The notes under the pieces: generated by a model
Database searches by the model: none
Seen by the model: the letters and a program-made list of their open reading frames with translations, nothing else
Told to the model about the DNA's origin: nothing
Program-made: the position numbers and the translations under genes
Assembly (NCBI RefSeq): GCF_046591575.1
Contig: NZ_JBIQWA010000005.1
Span: 372,001 to 436,000 of the forward strand
Direction of reading: 5' to 3'
Source: Marivita sp046591575
GTDB lineage: Bacteria; Pseudomonadota; Alphaproteobacteria; Rhodobacterales; Rhodobacteraceae
DNA: 64,000 nt
Shown here: positions 53,608 through 61,898 of the stretch, one piece after another
How positions within the stretch are numbered: position 1 is the stretch's first letter
Layout of the letters: each line of letters begins with the position of its first letter

Positions 53608-54507
53608 CTAGTTGGTGGCGGCGGTTAATCCGTTTGCGACGCTGCGCGATGTCACGGTCAGCAGATCAAGGTAAGTCGGCACATTGCCGTCGGCTGTGCT
53701 TAACGAATCGACATAAAGCACACCGCCATAGGTTGCTCCGGTTTCGCGCGCGACCTGTTGGGCCGGGGCCGTGTTCACCGTACTTTCGCAGAACACCACG
53801 GGAATGTTGTTCTCTCGGACACCGTCAATCACCGCGCGCACCTGCTGGGGTGTGCCGTTTTGATCGGCGTTCATTGGCCAGAGGTAGAGCTCTTTCATAC
53901 CGAAATCACGGGCCAGATAGCTAAACGCGCCTTCGCACGTCACCAACCAGCGCTGATCTTCGGGGATCGCGGCGACCTCTTCGCGCAAGGGTTCCAGCGT
54001 AGCACGCAGTTGGTCTTTATAGGCAGCGGCATTCGCGGTGTAGATATCGGCATTTTCCGGGTCATGTTCGACAAAGGCTTTTTCGATATTGTCGATGTAA
54101 ATCAGCGCATTGTCCAAACCCATCCAGGCATGGGGGTTGGGTTTTCCTTCGTAATTGCCGGACGAGATGGAGATCGGATCAATGCCCTCGGTCAGGGTTG
54201 CAGACGGAACATCGCCAAGATTGGACAGGAACTGTTCAAACCACAGCTCAAGGTTCATGCCGTTCCAGAGAATAAGGTCGGCATCAGATGCGCGCACAAT
54301 GTCCTGGGGGGTCGGCTCGTAGCCGTGAATTTCCGCGCCTGGCTTGGTGACGGACACCACTTCGGCCGCATCTCCGGCCACGTTCGCCGCCATATCGGCA
54401 AGAACCGTGAACGTGGTCACCACCTTCATCTTGTCATCAGCCGACGCCTGTCCGGCACAGACCGCCCCGATCGCGGCAATGGAAACGGCAAGAAACGGTG
54501 TTTTCAT
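53608..54507 (-). CDS. sitA: Metal (Mn/Fe) ABC transporter substrate-binding protein SitA
   Basis: The 299-residue protein starts with a signal peptide (MKTPFLAVSIAAIGAVCAGQASA). The TroA-type metal site is visible: HGYEPTPQD (first His), NPHAWMGL (second His), CEGAFSYLARDFGM with the acidic ligand, and the final Asp in VDSLSTADG. The mix His-His-Glu-Asp fits manganese or iron rather than zinc. It has no His-rich loop, which ZnuA proteins often carry. First gene of sitABCD, directly behind Fur-family-like boxes. Confidence 0.9.
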   Translation of the reverse strand: MKTPFLAVSIAAIGAVCAGQASADDKMKVVTTFTVLADMAANVAGDAAEVVSVTKPGAEIHGYEPTPQDIVRASDADLILWNGMNLELWFEQFLSNLGDVPSATLTEGIDPISISSGNYEGKPNPHAWMGLDNALIYIDNIEKAFVEHDPENADIYTANAAAYKDQLRATLEPLREEVAAIPEDQRWLVTCEGAFSYLARDFGMKELYLWPMNADQNGTPQQVRAVIDGVRENNIPVVFCESTVNTAPAQQVARETGATYGGVLYVDSLSTADGNVPTYLDLLTVTSRSVANGLTAATN

Positions 54508-54809
54508 GTTGAACCCTCCTTATGAGACATACAGGCATTTGCCCTGTAAATGCAAATCACTCGCAATAAGAACCACAGTTGAGAATGGTTCGCAAGTAGG
54601 GGTGGTCACAAATGCGTCTTTGGTTGTCTCTCGCCCAAAACGCGCGAGGCACCGAAGCGTTTCGACGCGCGGCGTGTGCCTATGGCGATTTCGCAGAATG
54701 TCAGGCCTGCAGATTATTTTCAGAGTATTTTTATCAGGATATCTTGCAATTGATTTCAACTGTGGTACCTGACGTTTTTAGTAAACTTTGGATCAACAAG
54801 GAGAAGTTC
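54508..54809. promoter_or_regulatory. 302-bp divergent sitA/afuA region with Fur-family-like boxes
   Basis: Three inverted elements lie near the sitA side: GCATTT/AAATGC (54535-54553), TGCAAATCACTCGCA (54551-54565) and TGAGAATGGTTCGCA (54580-54594, TG.GAA...TTC.CA). Their form and placement fit Mur, the manganese-sensing Fur-family regulator of alphaproteobacteria. AAGGAG at 54798-54803 serves the iron-binding protein gene. The rest (54600-54790) holds no recognised gene; an AT-rich stretch near 54710-54750 probably has the afuA promoter. Confidence 0.5.
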
Positions 54810-55835
54810 ATGTCATTCAAATCCTCGCTGCTCGCAACTGCGGCAGTCGCCGTCGGCATCACGGCAGTCCCGGCCTTTGCCGAAGGCGAACTGAACCTGT
54901 ATTCGTCCCGACACTACGACACGGACGAACGTCTGTATTCGGATTTCACCGAAGCGACCGGCATCACCGTCAATCGGATCGAGGGCAACGCAGACGAGCT
55001 GATCGCGCGTATGGAAGCAGAAGGCGCGAACTCTCCGGTTGATGTGTTCCTGACGGTCGACACCGTCCGTATCACACGCGCAAAAGAACTGGGGCTTTTG
55101 CAATCTGTCGAAAGCGACGTTCTCGAACAGCGCATCCCGGATTATTTGCAGGATGAAGACAACCAGTGGTTTGCCTTCTCGCAACGCGCCCGCATCCTGT
55201 TTTACGACAAAACCGATGTCGAGAACCCACCACGGACTTATCAGGATCTTGCAAACCCGGAATACGAAGGCATGGTTTGCATTCGCTCATCCTCTAACGT
55301 CTACACACAGAACATAACCGCAGCCCTAGTCGCCCATCTTGGAGAAGAGGCGGTCGGAGACTGGGCCAACGCTGTCGTCGGCAATTTCGCTCGTGATCCG
55401 CAGGGGGGCGACACCGACCAGCTGCGCGGCATCGCGTCTGGCGAATGTGACATCGCCATGTCCAACACCTATTACTATGCCCGCGTTCTGCGCAAAGGCG
55501 ACAAGAGCATGTCGGAAGACGATATCGCCAATATCGGTTGGGTGTTTCCAAACCAAGACGACATTGGCGCGCATATGAATATTTCCGGTGGCGGCGTTGC
55601 CGCTAACGCCCCCAACCGAGAAAATGCGGTCAGGTTCCTCGAATATCTGGCCTCGGATCAGGCGCAGGAATATTTCTCGGCAGGTAATGACGAATACCCG
55701 GCTGTGCCCGGCGTTGGCCTGTCCCCATCGGTGGCAGCGCTCGGTATTTTCCGTCCGGATGCGATTAAGCTTTCCGACATTGCCGACAACATCGCGGCGG
55801 CCCAGAACATCCTGAACGAAGCAGGCTGGAAGTAA
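54810..55835 (+). CDS. Ferric-iron ABC transporter substrate-binding protein (FbpA/FutA type)
   Basis: From ATG 54810 the protein is 341 residues, with signal peptide MSFKSSLLATAAVAVGITAVPAFAEG. Mature ELNLYSSRHYDTDERLYSDFTEATGITVNRIEG has the first tyrosine region; SNTYYYARVL carries the adjacent tyrosines that ligate Fe(III), and FVRLSP-type end is replaced by VPGVGLSPSVAALG. The protein binds periplasmic Fe(III). ATG is fixed by AAGGAG at 54798-54803; the upstream frame extension has no signal peptide. The permease gene is convergent just downstream, and no ATPase gene is present. Confidence 0.9.
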   Translation: MSFKSSLLATAAVAVGITAVPAFAEGELNLYSSRHYDTDERLYSDFTEATGITVNRIEGNADELIARMEAEGANSPVDVFLTVDTVRITRAKELGLLQSVESDVLEQRIPDYLQDEDNQWFAFSQRARILFYDKTDVENPPRTYQDLANPEYEGMVCIRSSSNVYTQNITAALVAHLGEEAVGDWANAVVGNFARDPQGGDTDQLRGIASGECDIAMSNTYYYARVLRKGDKSMSEDDIANIGWVFPNQDDIGAHMNISGGGVAANAPNRENAVRFLEYLASDQAQEYFSAGNDEYPAVPGVGLSPSVAALGIFRPDAIKLSDIADNIAAAQNILNEAGWK

Positions 55836-55857
55836 GCAATCCCGAGCTTTCGAACAG

Positions 55858-55887
55858 GGCGCGCCTGACTACAGGCGCGCCTTTTTT
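55858..55887. terminator. Shared terminator between convergent iron-transport genes
   Basis: GGCGCGCCTG (55858-55867) pairs perfectly with CAGGCGCGCC (55872-55881), followed by TTTTTT (55882-55887). Strong intrinsic terminator for the binding-protein gene. The convergent permease gene ends 4 bp later, so the minus-strand message may use the same stem. Confidence 0.9.
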
Positions 55888-55890
55888 CGT

Positions 55891-57519
55891 TTAGGCCCGC
55901 GCGCGCCGCCAATCGCCGATTTGGGCGCATAGCAGGATAACCGGGATCAACCCAATACCCGCGATCATCAGGCTTGGCACTGCCGCACCATCAAGCCGTT
56001 CATCGGACGCAAGGCGGAACGCATGCACCGCAAGGGTGTCGTAATTGAAGGGGCGCAAGATCAGAGTGGCCGGCAATTCCTTGATCGTATCCACAAACAC
56101 GATCAGCAGCGCGGTCAGGATACTGGGCCGCAAGACTGCAAGATGGATATCGCGCACAGTGCCCCAGGCGGTTCTGCCCAACACGCGAGACGCGGCATCA
56201 ATGTTGGGTGTGACCGTGGCCAGCCCGCTGTCATAAGCTCCGATGGCCGCTGCGAGAAACCGTATCATATAGGCCGCGATCATCAGCCAGATAGATCCGG
56301 TGATCAAAAGTCCGGTCGATATATCGAACCAGGCCTCCATGCGGGCATCCAGCCAATTGTCGAATGTCGCAAAGGGAACCAACAGGCCCACGGCAATCAC
56401 CCCTCCGGGCACCGCATACCCCAGCCGACCGATAAAAAGTGACGCCAGTGAGATCCGATGTGGCGAAATGCGGTTGAACGTGCCCAGAAACACAGCCGCG
56501 GCCACCGTGACAATCGCCGCGACGCTCGCAAGCGTGAGCGAGTTTTGAACAAAATGCAGGTAGCGCGGGCTAAAGATATTCTGCTCCGATCGAATTCCCA
56601 TCAGCACCAGAGTCAGTGACGGGATCAAAACACCTAGCAGAACGGGCAGAACGCAGACAATTTGCGCCGCAAGCGCTTGCCCTTTGCCAAGCGGGAACCG
56701 GACAAAGGGTTCACGGCGTCCTTTTGGCGCAAAGGCAGCCGCCCCTCTGTTGATATGTTCGAGCGCTGCAATCAGCAGGGCGAACATCAACAAGCCCAGC
56801 GCAAGCTGCGCCGCCGCGCCACGATCGGCCAGACCAAACCAGCTTGTGTAGATTCCGGTTGCAAAGGTCTGGACGCTGAAATGGGCCACTGTGCCAAAAT
56901 CTGCGATTGTTTCCATGACAACCAACAACGTTCCTGCAGCGATGGCTGGCCGCGCCATTGGCAGTGACACCCTGAGAAATGCACTGAACGGCGTCGCACC
57001 CAGCGACCGTGCGGCGTAGAACGGGGTCGCGGCCTGCATCCGAAACGCCGCGCGCGCCAGAAGATACACGTATGGGTACAACACAAGCGTCAGCATCAAC
57101 GCGGCCCCGCCAAGCGATCTGATTTCCGGAAACCAGTAATCCCGTGGCCCCCACCCCATCATGCTGCGTAATGTGGATTGCACGATGCCGGGATGATCAA
57201 GAACATCCGTATAAGCATAAGCCAGAACATAGGCCGGATATGCCAGCGGAATCACAAGCGCCACCTCAAGCCACCGTCGCCCCGGAAATTCGCAGGCCAC
57301 AACCAGCCACGCCGTTGTGGAACCGATCACGATACTGCCCACCGCCACCAGCACAACCAATGCCACGGTTGTCCAGGTATAGCGCCACAGCACCGTCTCG
57401 GCGAGTTGGCTAAGCGTATCCAAATTGCCAAACACGGCTGCAAGGATCACTCCGATGATCGGCAAAACGCACACCGCAGCAACAAAAAGCGCGATGCCTG
57501 TGATTATCTTTTTGTCCAT
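55891..57519 (-). CDS. Ferric-iron ABC transporter permease (FbpB type)
   Basis: From ATG 57519 the protein is 542 residues with two fused permease halves of about six helices each. Each half has the EAA-type loop: AARSLGATPFSAFLRVSLPMARPAI and ASRVLGRTAWGTVRDIHLAVLRPSI. This double length is typical of FbpB/SfuB iron permeases. The in-frame extension to 57741 was rejected since it lacks membrane character and reads through the divergent promoter gap. It is convergent with its binding protein, with no FbpC ATPase beside it. Confidence 0.88.
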   Translation of the reverse strand: MDKKIITGIALFVAAVCVLPIIGVILAAVFGNLDTLSQLAETVLWRYTWTTVALVVLVAVGSIVIGSTTAWLVVACEFPGRRWLEVALVIPLAYPAYVLAYAYTDVLDHPGIVQSTLRSMMGWGPRDYWFPEIRSLGGAALMLTLVLYPYVYLLARAAFRMQAATPFYAARSLGATPFSAFLRVSLPMARPAIAAGTLLVVMETIADFGTVAHFSVQTFATGIYTSWFGLADRGAAAQLALGLLMFALLIAALEHINRGAAAFAPKGRREPFVRFPLGKGQALAAQIVCVLPVLLGVLIPSLTLVLMGIRSEQNIFSPRYLHFVQNSLTLASVAAIVTVAAAVFLGTFNRISPHRISLASLFIGRLGYAVPGGVIAVGLLVPFATFDNWLDARMEAWFDISTGLLITGSIWLMIAAYMIRFLAAAIGAYDSGLATVTPNIDAASRVLGRTAWGTVRDIHLAVLRPSILTALLIVFVDTIKELPATLILRPFNYDTLAVHAFRLASDERLDGAAVPSLMIAGIGLIPVILLCAQIGDWRRARA

Positions 57520-57734
57520 GCCGCAGGCTCTTTCCAGGGTGGTGTTCTGTCGTGGGTGTCTATCCCGGAAACCGAACAGAGTGTAGGTCTGATTGTTTTT
57601 ATCGGGATTTCGCCGGGTAACGCGGATCTTTTCATTTATCAAGAAAATGCGAAAGGTCCTGTCGCACTTTCCAGGGTGGATGAAGGTGCTGCTGGGCCCC
57701 ATATTAAAGATAATCCTTATTTGGCGGAGCGCAT
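57520..57734. repeat. Divergent afuB/allE gap with 13-bp direct repeat
   Basis: CTTTCCAGGGTGG occurs exactly twice, at 57530-57542 and 57667-57679, 137 bp apart, flanking the gap between the iron permease and the ureidoglycine aminohydrolase gene. GGAG at 57726-57729 is the ribosome binding site of the latter. The rest is AT-rich with no gene seen. Confidence 0.5.
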
Positions 57735-58604
57735 ATGTCACCGAAATATTTTGCCCCTCGGGGCGGTCACCCCGGACAGGACCAACTGTTGACGGATCGT
57801 GCCATATTCACCGATGCCTATGCCGTTATTCCCAAAGGCACGATGCGCGATATCGTGACCAGCTTTCTGCCCTTCTGGGACAAGACCCGCCTGTGGGTGA
57901 TTGCGCGCCCCTTGTCCGGGTTTGCAGAAACCTTTTCCCAATACATCATGGAAGTGTCGCCGGGCGGTGGGTCGGACACACCCGAGCTTGACCCTGAAGC
58001 CGAAGGCGTTTTATTCATTGTTGAAGGCACCGCTGTTCTGACCATCGACGGCACAGAGCATGCGATGACCGAAGGCGGTTATGCCTACATTCCCCCAACT
58101 GCCGAATGGTCATTGTATAACAAAAGCGATGACATGCTGCGGTTTCATTGGGTGCGCAAAGCGTATGAGCCCGTTCCGGGCCTACCCACACCCGATCCCA
58201 TCGTAACGAATGAGCAGGACATCACCCCAACCGAAATGCCGGGCACGGATGGCAAATGGGCGACGACACGGTTTGTTGATCCCGCCGATCTGCGCCACGA
58301 CATGCATGTGACCATTGTCACCTTTGAACCAGGCGGCGTCATTCCGTTTCTTGAAACGCATGTCATGGAACACGGGCTGTACGTGCTTGAGGGCAAGGCC
58401 GTCTACAACCTGAACAATGACTGGGTCGAGGTTGAGGCAGGCGATTATATGTGGCTGCGCGCGTTTTGCCCGCAAGCCTGTTATGCCGGTGGGCCGGGGC
58501 GGTTTCGCTATCTGCTCTACAAAGACGTGAACCGCCACATGAATTTGCGTTTGGGCTCTCAGGCTCCGGCGCTGCCATCCCGGATCAAGGCTGCTGCAGA
58601 ATAG
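57735..58604 (+). CDS. (S)-ureidoglycine aminohydrolase
   Basis: The 289-residue protein is a bicupin. It opens PRGGHPGQDQLLTDRAIFTDAYAVIPKGTMRDIVTSFLPFW, as in the ureidoglycine aminohydrolase (UGHY/AllE) family. The N-terminal cupin has EGVLFIVEGTAVLTIDG; the C-terminal one has FEPGGVIPFLETHVMEHGLYVLEGKAVY with the metal ligands Glu/His/Gln type (ETHVMEH) and GDYMWLRAFCPQACYAGG. The enzyme releases ammonia from (S)-ureidoglycine to give ureidoglycolate, a step of purine breakdown that leads to glyoxylate. No other allantoin gene is adjacent. It overlaps the convergent bhcR by 20 bp. Confidence 0.87.
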   Translation: MSPKYFAPRGGHPGQDQLLTDRAIFTDAYAVIPKGTMRDIVTSFLPFWDKTRLWVIARPLSGFAETFSQYIMEVSPGGGSDTPELDPEAEGVLFIVEGTAVLTIDGTEHAMTEGGYAYIPPTAEWSLYNKSDDMLRFHWVRKAYEPVPGLPTPDPIVTNEQDITPTEMPGTDGKWATTRFVDPADLRHDMHVTIVTFEPGGVIPFLETHVMEHGLYVLEGKAVYNLNNDWVEVEAGDYMWLRAFCPQACYAGGPGRFRYLLYKDVNRHMNLRLGSQAPALPSRIKAAAE

Positions 58605-59427
58605 CTTGACCTCCAATCGCCCGTGATAGCGCTTGAGCGGCGTCTTTGACATGCCCGCTCAACCGTTCCATCGCAGCATCTTTCATGCGATTGGTCGGGC
58701 CGGACACGGATATTCCCGCGACGGCCTCGTTATTGGCGTCAAAGACCGGGGCCGCGATGCAACGCATGCCTTCGTTGCGTTCTTCCCGATCAATCGACAG
58801 CCCGTTTCGCCGGATGGTCGCCAGTTCCTGGCGCAAGGCATCGGCATCCGTCACCGTGTTGTCCGTAAACGCGGTCAGCGGCCTGTCTGAAAGCAGCCTG
58901 TCCAAGCGATCTGAATCCATTTCAGCCATTAGCGCCTTTCCGATGCCCGACGCATGCATGTCCGACAACGTGCCTGGCGGGAAAAACGCACGAATGCTGG
59001 CGTGGGTTTCGACCTGACTGAGAAACAGAACCTGACCGTCCCGCTCTGTGCCCAGATTTGCCGTCTCTCCGGTGTCTTCCATCAGTTTACGCATAACCGG
59101 CCGCGCGCGTTCGATCAGTGACGTGCGCCGCAGAAATTTCGTTCCGATGGTAAACGCCTGTGCGCCGATATGCCAAACCTGATCGACCGGGTCGAATTCG
59201 ACCAGCCCGTGTGTCTCAAGGGTGACCAGAATGCGGTAGAGCGTGGCAGGTGCTTCGTTCAGCTCTTTGGACAGACTGCTCAGCGCCTTGCCTTGGTGTT
59301 CACTGAGATACCCAAATACATGCATCGCACGATCCAGCGACTTGATCGTATTCTGCGCAGTTTTATCGTGCCAGCCGCGCGGCCGTCCACGGGCTCTTGG
59401 CCTGTGGTCCTGTTCATTGTTCGCCAT
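58585..59427 (-). CDS. bhcR: IclR-family regulator of the beta-hydroxyaspartate cycle
   Basis: The 280-residue protein starts with a basic, Arg/Gly-rich tail, then an IclR winged helix (AMHVFGYLSEHQGKALSSLSKELNEAPATLYRILVTLETHGLVEFD). The C-terminal effector domain includes SGIGKALMAEM, ERNEGMRCIAAPVFDANNEAVAGISVSGPTNRM. It is divergent from bhcA across 171 bp, the placement of BhcR in Paracoccus and Roseobacter bhc clusters, where it responds to glyoxylate. Likely controls its own gene and bhcABCD through the palindromes in that gap. Its 3' end overlaps the aminohydrolase gene. Confidence 0.9.
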   Translation of the reverse strand: MANNEQDHRPRARGRPRGWHDKTAQNTIKSLDRAMHVFGYLSEHQGKALSSLSKELNEAPATLYRILVTLETHGLVEFDPVDQVWHIGAQAFTIGTKFLRRTSLIERARPVMRKLMEDTGETANLGTERDGQVLFLSQVETHASIRAFFPPGTLSDMHASGIGKALMAEMDSDRLDRLLSDRPLTAFTDNTVTDADALRQELATIRRNGLSIDREERNEGMRCIAAPVFDANNEAVAGISVSGPTNRMKDAAMERLSGHVKDAAQALSRAIGGQAILQQP

Positions 59428-59598
59428 AAACAGAAACTCCTTCAGGTTACTATGAAATTACCATTCACGATATGAAAAATGCAAGACTTTGACAATAAAC
59501 AATAATACCACAAAGCCATGCGTTCCGCAGGGGGATACGAAAATCTGTCGACGACTCGCGAAGCACATTAAGGTGTGCCAAACCTTAAGGAGACCGAC
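59428..59598. promoter_or_regulatory. bhcR/bhcA divergent promoter region
   Basis: On the bhcR side, TTCA-n5-TGAA at 59464-59476 is an inverted repeat overlapping a possible bhcR promoter (minus strand TTGCAT and TAATTT spaced about 18). A TTGACA at 59489-59494 may be a bhcA -35, though no good -10 follows. Near bhcA, TTAAGGT (59568-59574) and ACCTTAA (59582-59588) are 7-bp arms that run into the ribosome binding site AAGGAG (59587-59592). Which of these BhcR binds cannot be told by eye. Confidence 0.45.
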
Positions 59599-60789
59599 AT
59601 GAGCTTTCAGAACCCCGTCTTCATTCCTGGCCCCACCAACATGCCGGAGTCTCTCCGCAAGGCCTGTGACATGCCAACAATCGACCACCGGTCGCCCTTG
59701 TTCGGACAAATCCTGCATCCTGCGCGAAAGGCAGTTCAGACCATCTTGAAAAGCAAGAGCGCGGAGGTGTTCATTTTCCCATCGACCGGCACCGGCGGGT
59801 GGGAAACAGCCCTGACCAACTGCCTGTCGGCGGGCGATACGGTGCTTGCTGCGCGCAATGGCATGTTCTCGCATCGCTGGATCGACATGTGCCAGCGCCA
59901 CGGCCTGAATGTTGAGATCGTAGAAACCCCCTGGGGCCATGGCCTGCCCGCAGATCGCTATGAAGAGATTTTGACAGCCGACAAGGACCACAAGATCAAA
60001 GTGGTTCTGGCCACACATAACGAAACGGCCACGGGTGTGAAATCCGACATCGCCGCGGTGCGCCGCGCGCTTGATGCCGCGGGCCACCCTGCGTTGCTGT
60101 TTGTGGACGGCGTGTCATCCATTGCGTCAATGGATTTTCGGTTTGATGACTGGGGCGTCGATGTTGCTGTGACCGGGTCACAAAAAGGTTTCATGTTGCC
60201 CGCGGGATTGGCGATTGTCGGCTTCAGCGCCAAGGCAATGGACGCGACCAAGACGGCCACCCTGCCGCGCACCTTCTTTGATGTTCACGACATGGCCAAA
60301 GGCTATGACAACAACGCATATCCCTACACACCCGCCGTTGGTTTGATGAACGGGCTGAACACAGCCTGCGACATGATCCTCAAAGAAGGTCTGGACAACG
60401 TGTTTGCCCGGCACACCCGGATCGCCACAGGTGTACGCGCCGCGATTGATGCCTGGGGGCTTGAGCTGTGCGCCGTGTCACCGGATGTCTATTCCGATAC
60501 CGTCAGCGCGATCCGGACTCCGGTCGGGTTCAACGCGACGGACATCGTCACGCATGCCGCCAACACCTATGGCGTTGCCTTTGGCGTGGGTCTTGGAGAG
60601 GTGGCAGGCAAGGTGTTCCGTATCGGTCACCTTGGCAGTCTGACCGATGTAATGATGCTCAGCGGTCTGGCCACAGCCGAGATGTGCATGGCCGATCTGG
60701 GCCTTGATATCAAACTCGGCTCCGGTGTGGCCGCAGCACAGGAATTTTACCGCGCGAACCCCGCTCTCAAGCAGAAGGATGCCGCATGA
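59599..60789 (+). CDS. bhcA: L-aspartate:glyoxylate aminotransferase
   Basis: From ATG 59599 the protein is 396 residues, fold-type I class V aminotransferase like alanine-glyoxylate transaminase: NPVFIPGPTNMPESLRKA, FPSTGTGGWETALTN, LATHNETATGVKSDI, LFVDGVSSIASMDFRFDDWGVDVAVTGSQKGFM with PLP lysine K196, and FRIGHLGSLTDVMML at the C-terminus. In the beta-hydroxyaspartate cycle it aminates glyoxylate to glycine using aspartate, regenerating oxaloacetate. The assignment rests on its position as first gene of a complete bhcABCD set. AAGGAG lies 7 bp upstream. Alternative: a serine- or alanine-glyoxylate aminotransferase. Confidence 0.92.
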   Translation: MSFQNPVFIPGPTNMPESLRKACDMPTIDHRSPLFGQILHPARKAVQTILKSKSAEVFIFPSTGTGGWETALTNCLSAGDTVLAARNGMFSHRWIDMCQRHGLNVEIVETPWGHGLPADRYEEILTADKDHKIKVVLATHNETATGVKSDIAAVRRALDAAGHPALLFVDGVSSIASMDFRFDDWGVDVAVTGSQKGFMLPAGLAIVGFSAKAMDATKTATLPRTFFDVHDMAKGYDNNAYPYTPAVGLMNGLNTACDMILKEGLDNVFARHTRIATGVRAAIDAWGLELCAVSPDVYSDTVSAIRTPVGFNATDIVTHAANTYGVAFGVGLGEVAGKVFRIGHLGSLTDVMMLSGLATAEMCMADLGLDIKLGSGVAAAQEFYRANPALKQKDAA

Positions 60790-61775
60790 TGAAAGACGCA
60801 AACGACCTTAACCTGCCGACATATCAGGACATGCTGGATGCCCATGAACGCATCAAGCCGCACATCAACCGCACCCCTGTCTTGCAATCGGCCTATCTGA
60901 ACGAACTATCCGGTGCAGACCTGTTCTTCAAATGCGAGAATTTTCAAGAACCCGGTGCGTTCAAGGTCCGTGGCGGGTCCAATGCGGTGTTTGGTCTGAG
61001 TGATGCGCAGGCTGCCAAGGGGGTCTGCACGCACAGCTCTGGCAACCATGCTTTGTGCCTCAGCTATGCTGCAGGACGTCGCGGCATTCCGTGTAATGTT
61101 GTGATGCCGCGCACAGCACCGCAGGCGAAAAAAGACGCGGTCAAACGCTATGGTGGCGTGGTCACCGAATGTGAGCCATCGACCACATCGCGCGAAGCCG
61201 TATTCGCCGAGGTACAGGCCAAGACAGGAGGTGAATTTGTGCACCCCTATAATGATCCTCGGGTCATTGCCGGTCAGGGCACCTGCTCAAAGGAATTCGT
61301 CGAACAGATGGAAGAGATCGGCGGCGGCGCGCTTGACATGATGGTGGCCCCCATCGGCGGGGGCGGGATGATTTCGGGCACCTGCCTGACGCTGTCCACC
61401 CTGGCACCCGAGATCAAGATCATCGCAGCCGAACCTGAACAGGCCGATGACGCCTATCGCAGCTTCAAGGCAGGTCATATCATTGCCGATGACGCACCGG
61501 TCACAATTGCCGACGGTCTGAAAGTTCCTCTTAAGGATCGCACCTGGCACTTTGTGTCCAATTTTGTCGACGAGATTTACACCGCCAGCGAAGACGAAAT
61601 CATCGATGCGATGAAAATCACGTGGAAATACCTGCGCATCGTGATGGAACCCTCCTGCGCTGTGCCTTTGGCGGTGATCCTGAAAAACAAAGAGGCATTC
61701 GCCGGCAAACGGGTTGGTGTGATCGTCACGGGCGGCAATGTCGACCTTGATAAACTGCCGTGGTTGAACAGCTGA
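60786..61775 (+). CDS. bhcB: Beta-hydroxyaspartate dehydratase
   Basis: The 329-residue fold-type II PLP enzyme resembles threonine/serine dehydratases: FFKCENFQEPGAFKVRGGSN with PLP lysine K60, CTHSSGNHALCLSYAA (SGNH, 85-88), and the phosphate-binding loop APIGGGGMISG. It removes water from (2R,3S)-beta-hydroxyaspartate to give iminosuccinate. It starts inside the bhcA stop (ATGA), so the two are co-translated. Cluster context sets it apart from ordinary threo-3-hydroxyaspartate ammonia-lyase, to which it is related. Confidence 0.92.
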   Translation: MMKDANDLNLPTYQDMLDAHERIKPHINRTPVLQSAYLNELSGADLFFKCENFQEPGAFKVRGGSNAVFGLSDAQAAKGVCTHSSGNHALCLSYAAGRRGIPCNVVMPRTAPQAKKDAVKRYGGVVTECEPSTTSREAVFAEVQAKTGGEFVHPYNDPRVIAGQGTCSKEFVEQMEEIGGGALDMMVAPIGGGGMISGTCLTLSTLAPEIKIIAAEPEQADDAYRSFKAGHIIADDAPVTIADGLKVPLKDRTWHFVSNFVDEIYTASEDEIIDAMKITWKYLRIVMEPSCAVPLAVILKNKEAFAGKRVGVIVTGGNVDLDKLPWLNS

Positions 61776-61808
61776 TTGAACATCCGTCACGGCCTTTTCA
61801 AGCCCCTT

Positions 61809-61861
61809 TGTTTCCTATAGGAAACACGCACAACAATTCACAGACTCGGCCAACCGGCCGA
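61809..61861. promoter_or_regulatory. 18-bp perfect palindrome and second inverted repeat between bhcB and bhcC
   Basis: The 123-bp gap in the middle of the bhc operon holds TGTTTCCTATAGGAAACA at 61809-61826, a perfect 18-bp palindrome, and TCGGCC/GGCCGA (61846-61861). The former has the shape of a regulator binding site; the latter could form a hairpin. No U-run marks a terminator. GGAGTG just before ATG 61899 is the bhcC ribosome binding site. Confidence 0.6.
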
Positions 61862-61898
61862 CTCGGCTTCAACTGCACTTTAATTCTGGAGTGATCCG

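Noticed and set aside
54700..54790. Iron-responsive (RirA/Irr-type) box before the iron-binding protein gene
   Set aside because: The AT-rich stretch has loose TCA/TGA motifs, but none fits a full known consensus well enough to report as a site.
57520..57741. N-terminal extension of the iron permease to 57741
   Set aside because: The added 74 residues are not membrane-like, cross the divergent promoter gap and overlap the start of the neighbouring gene.
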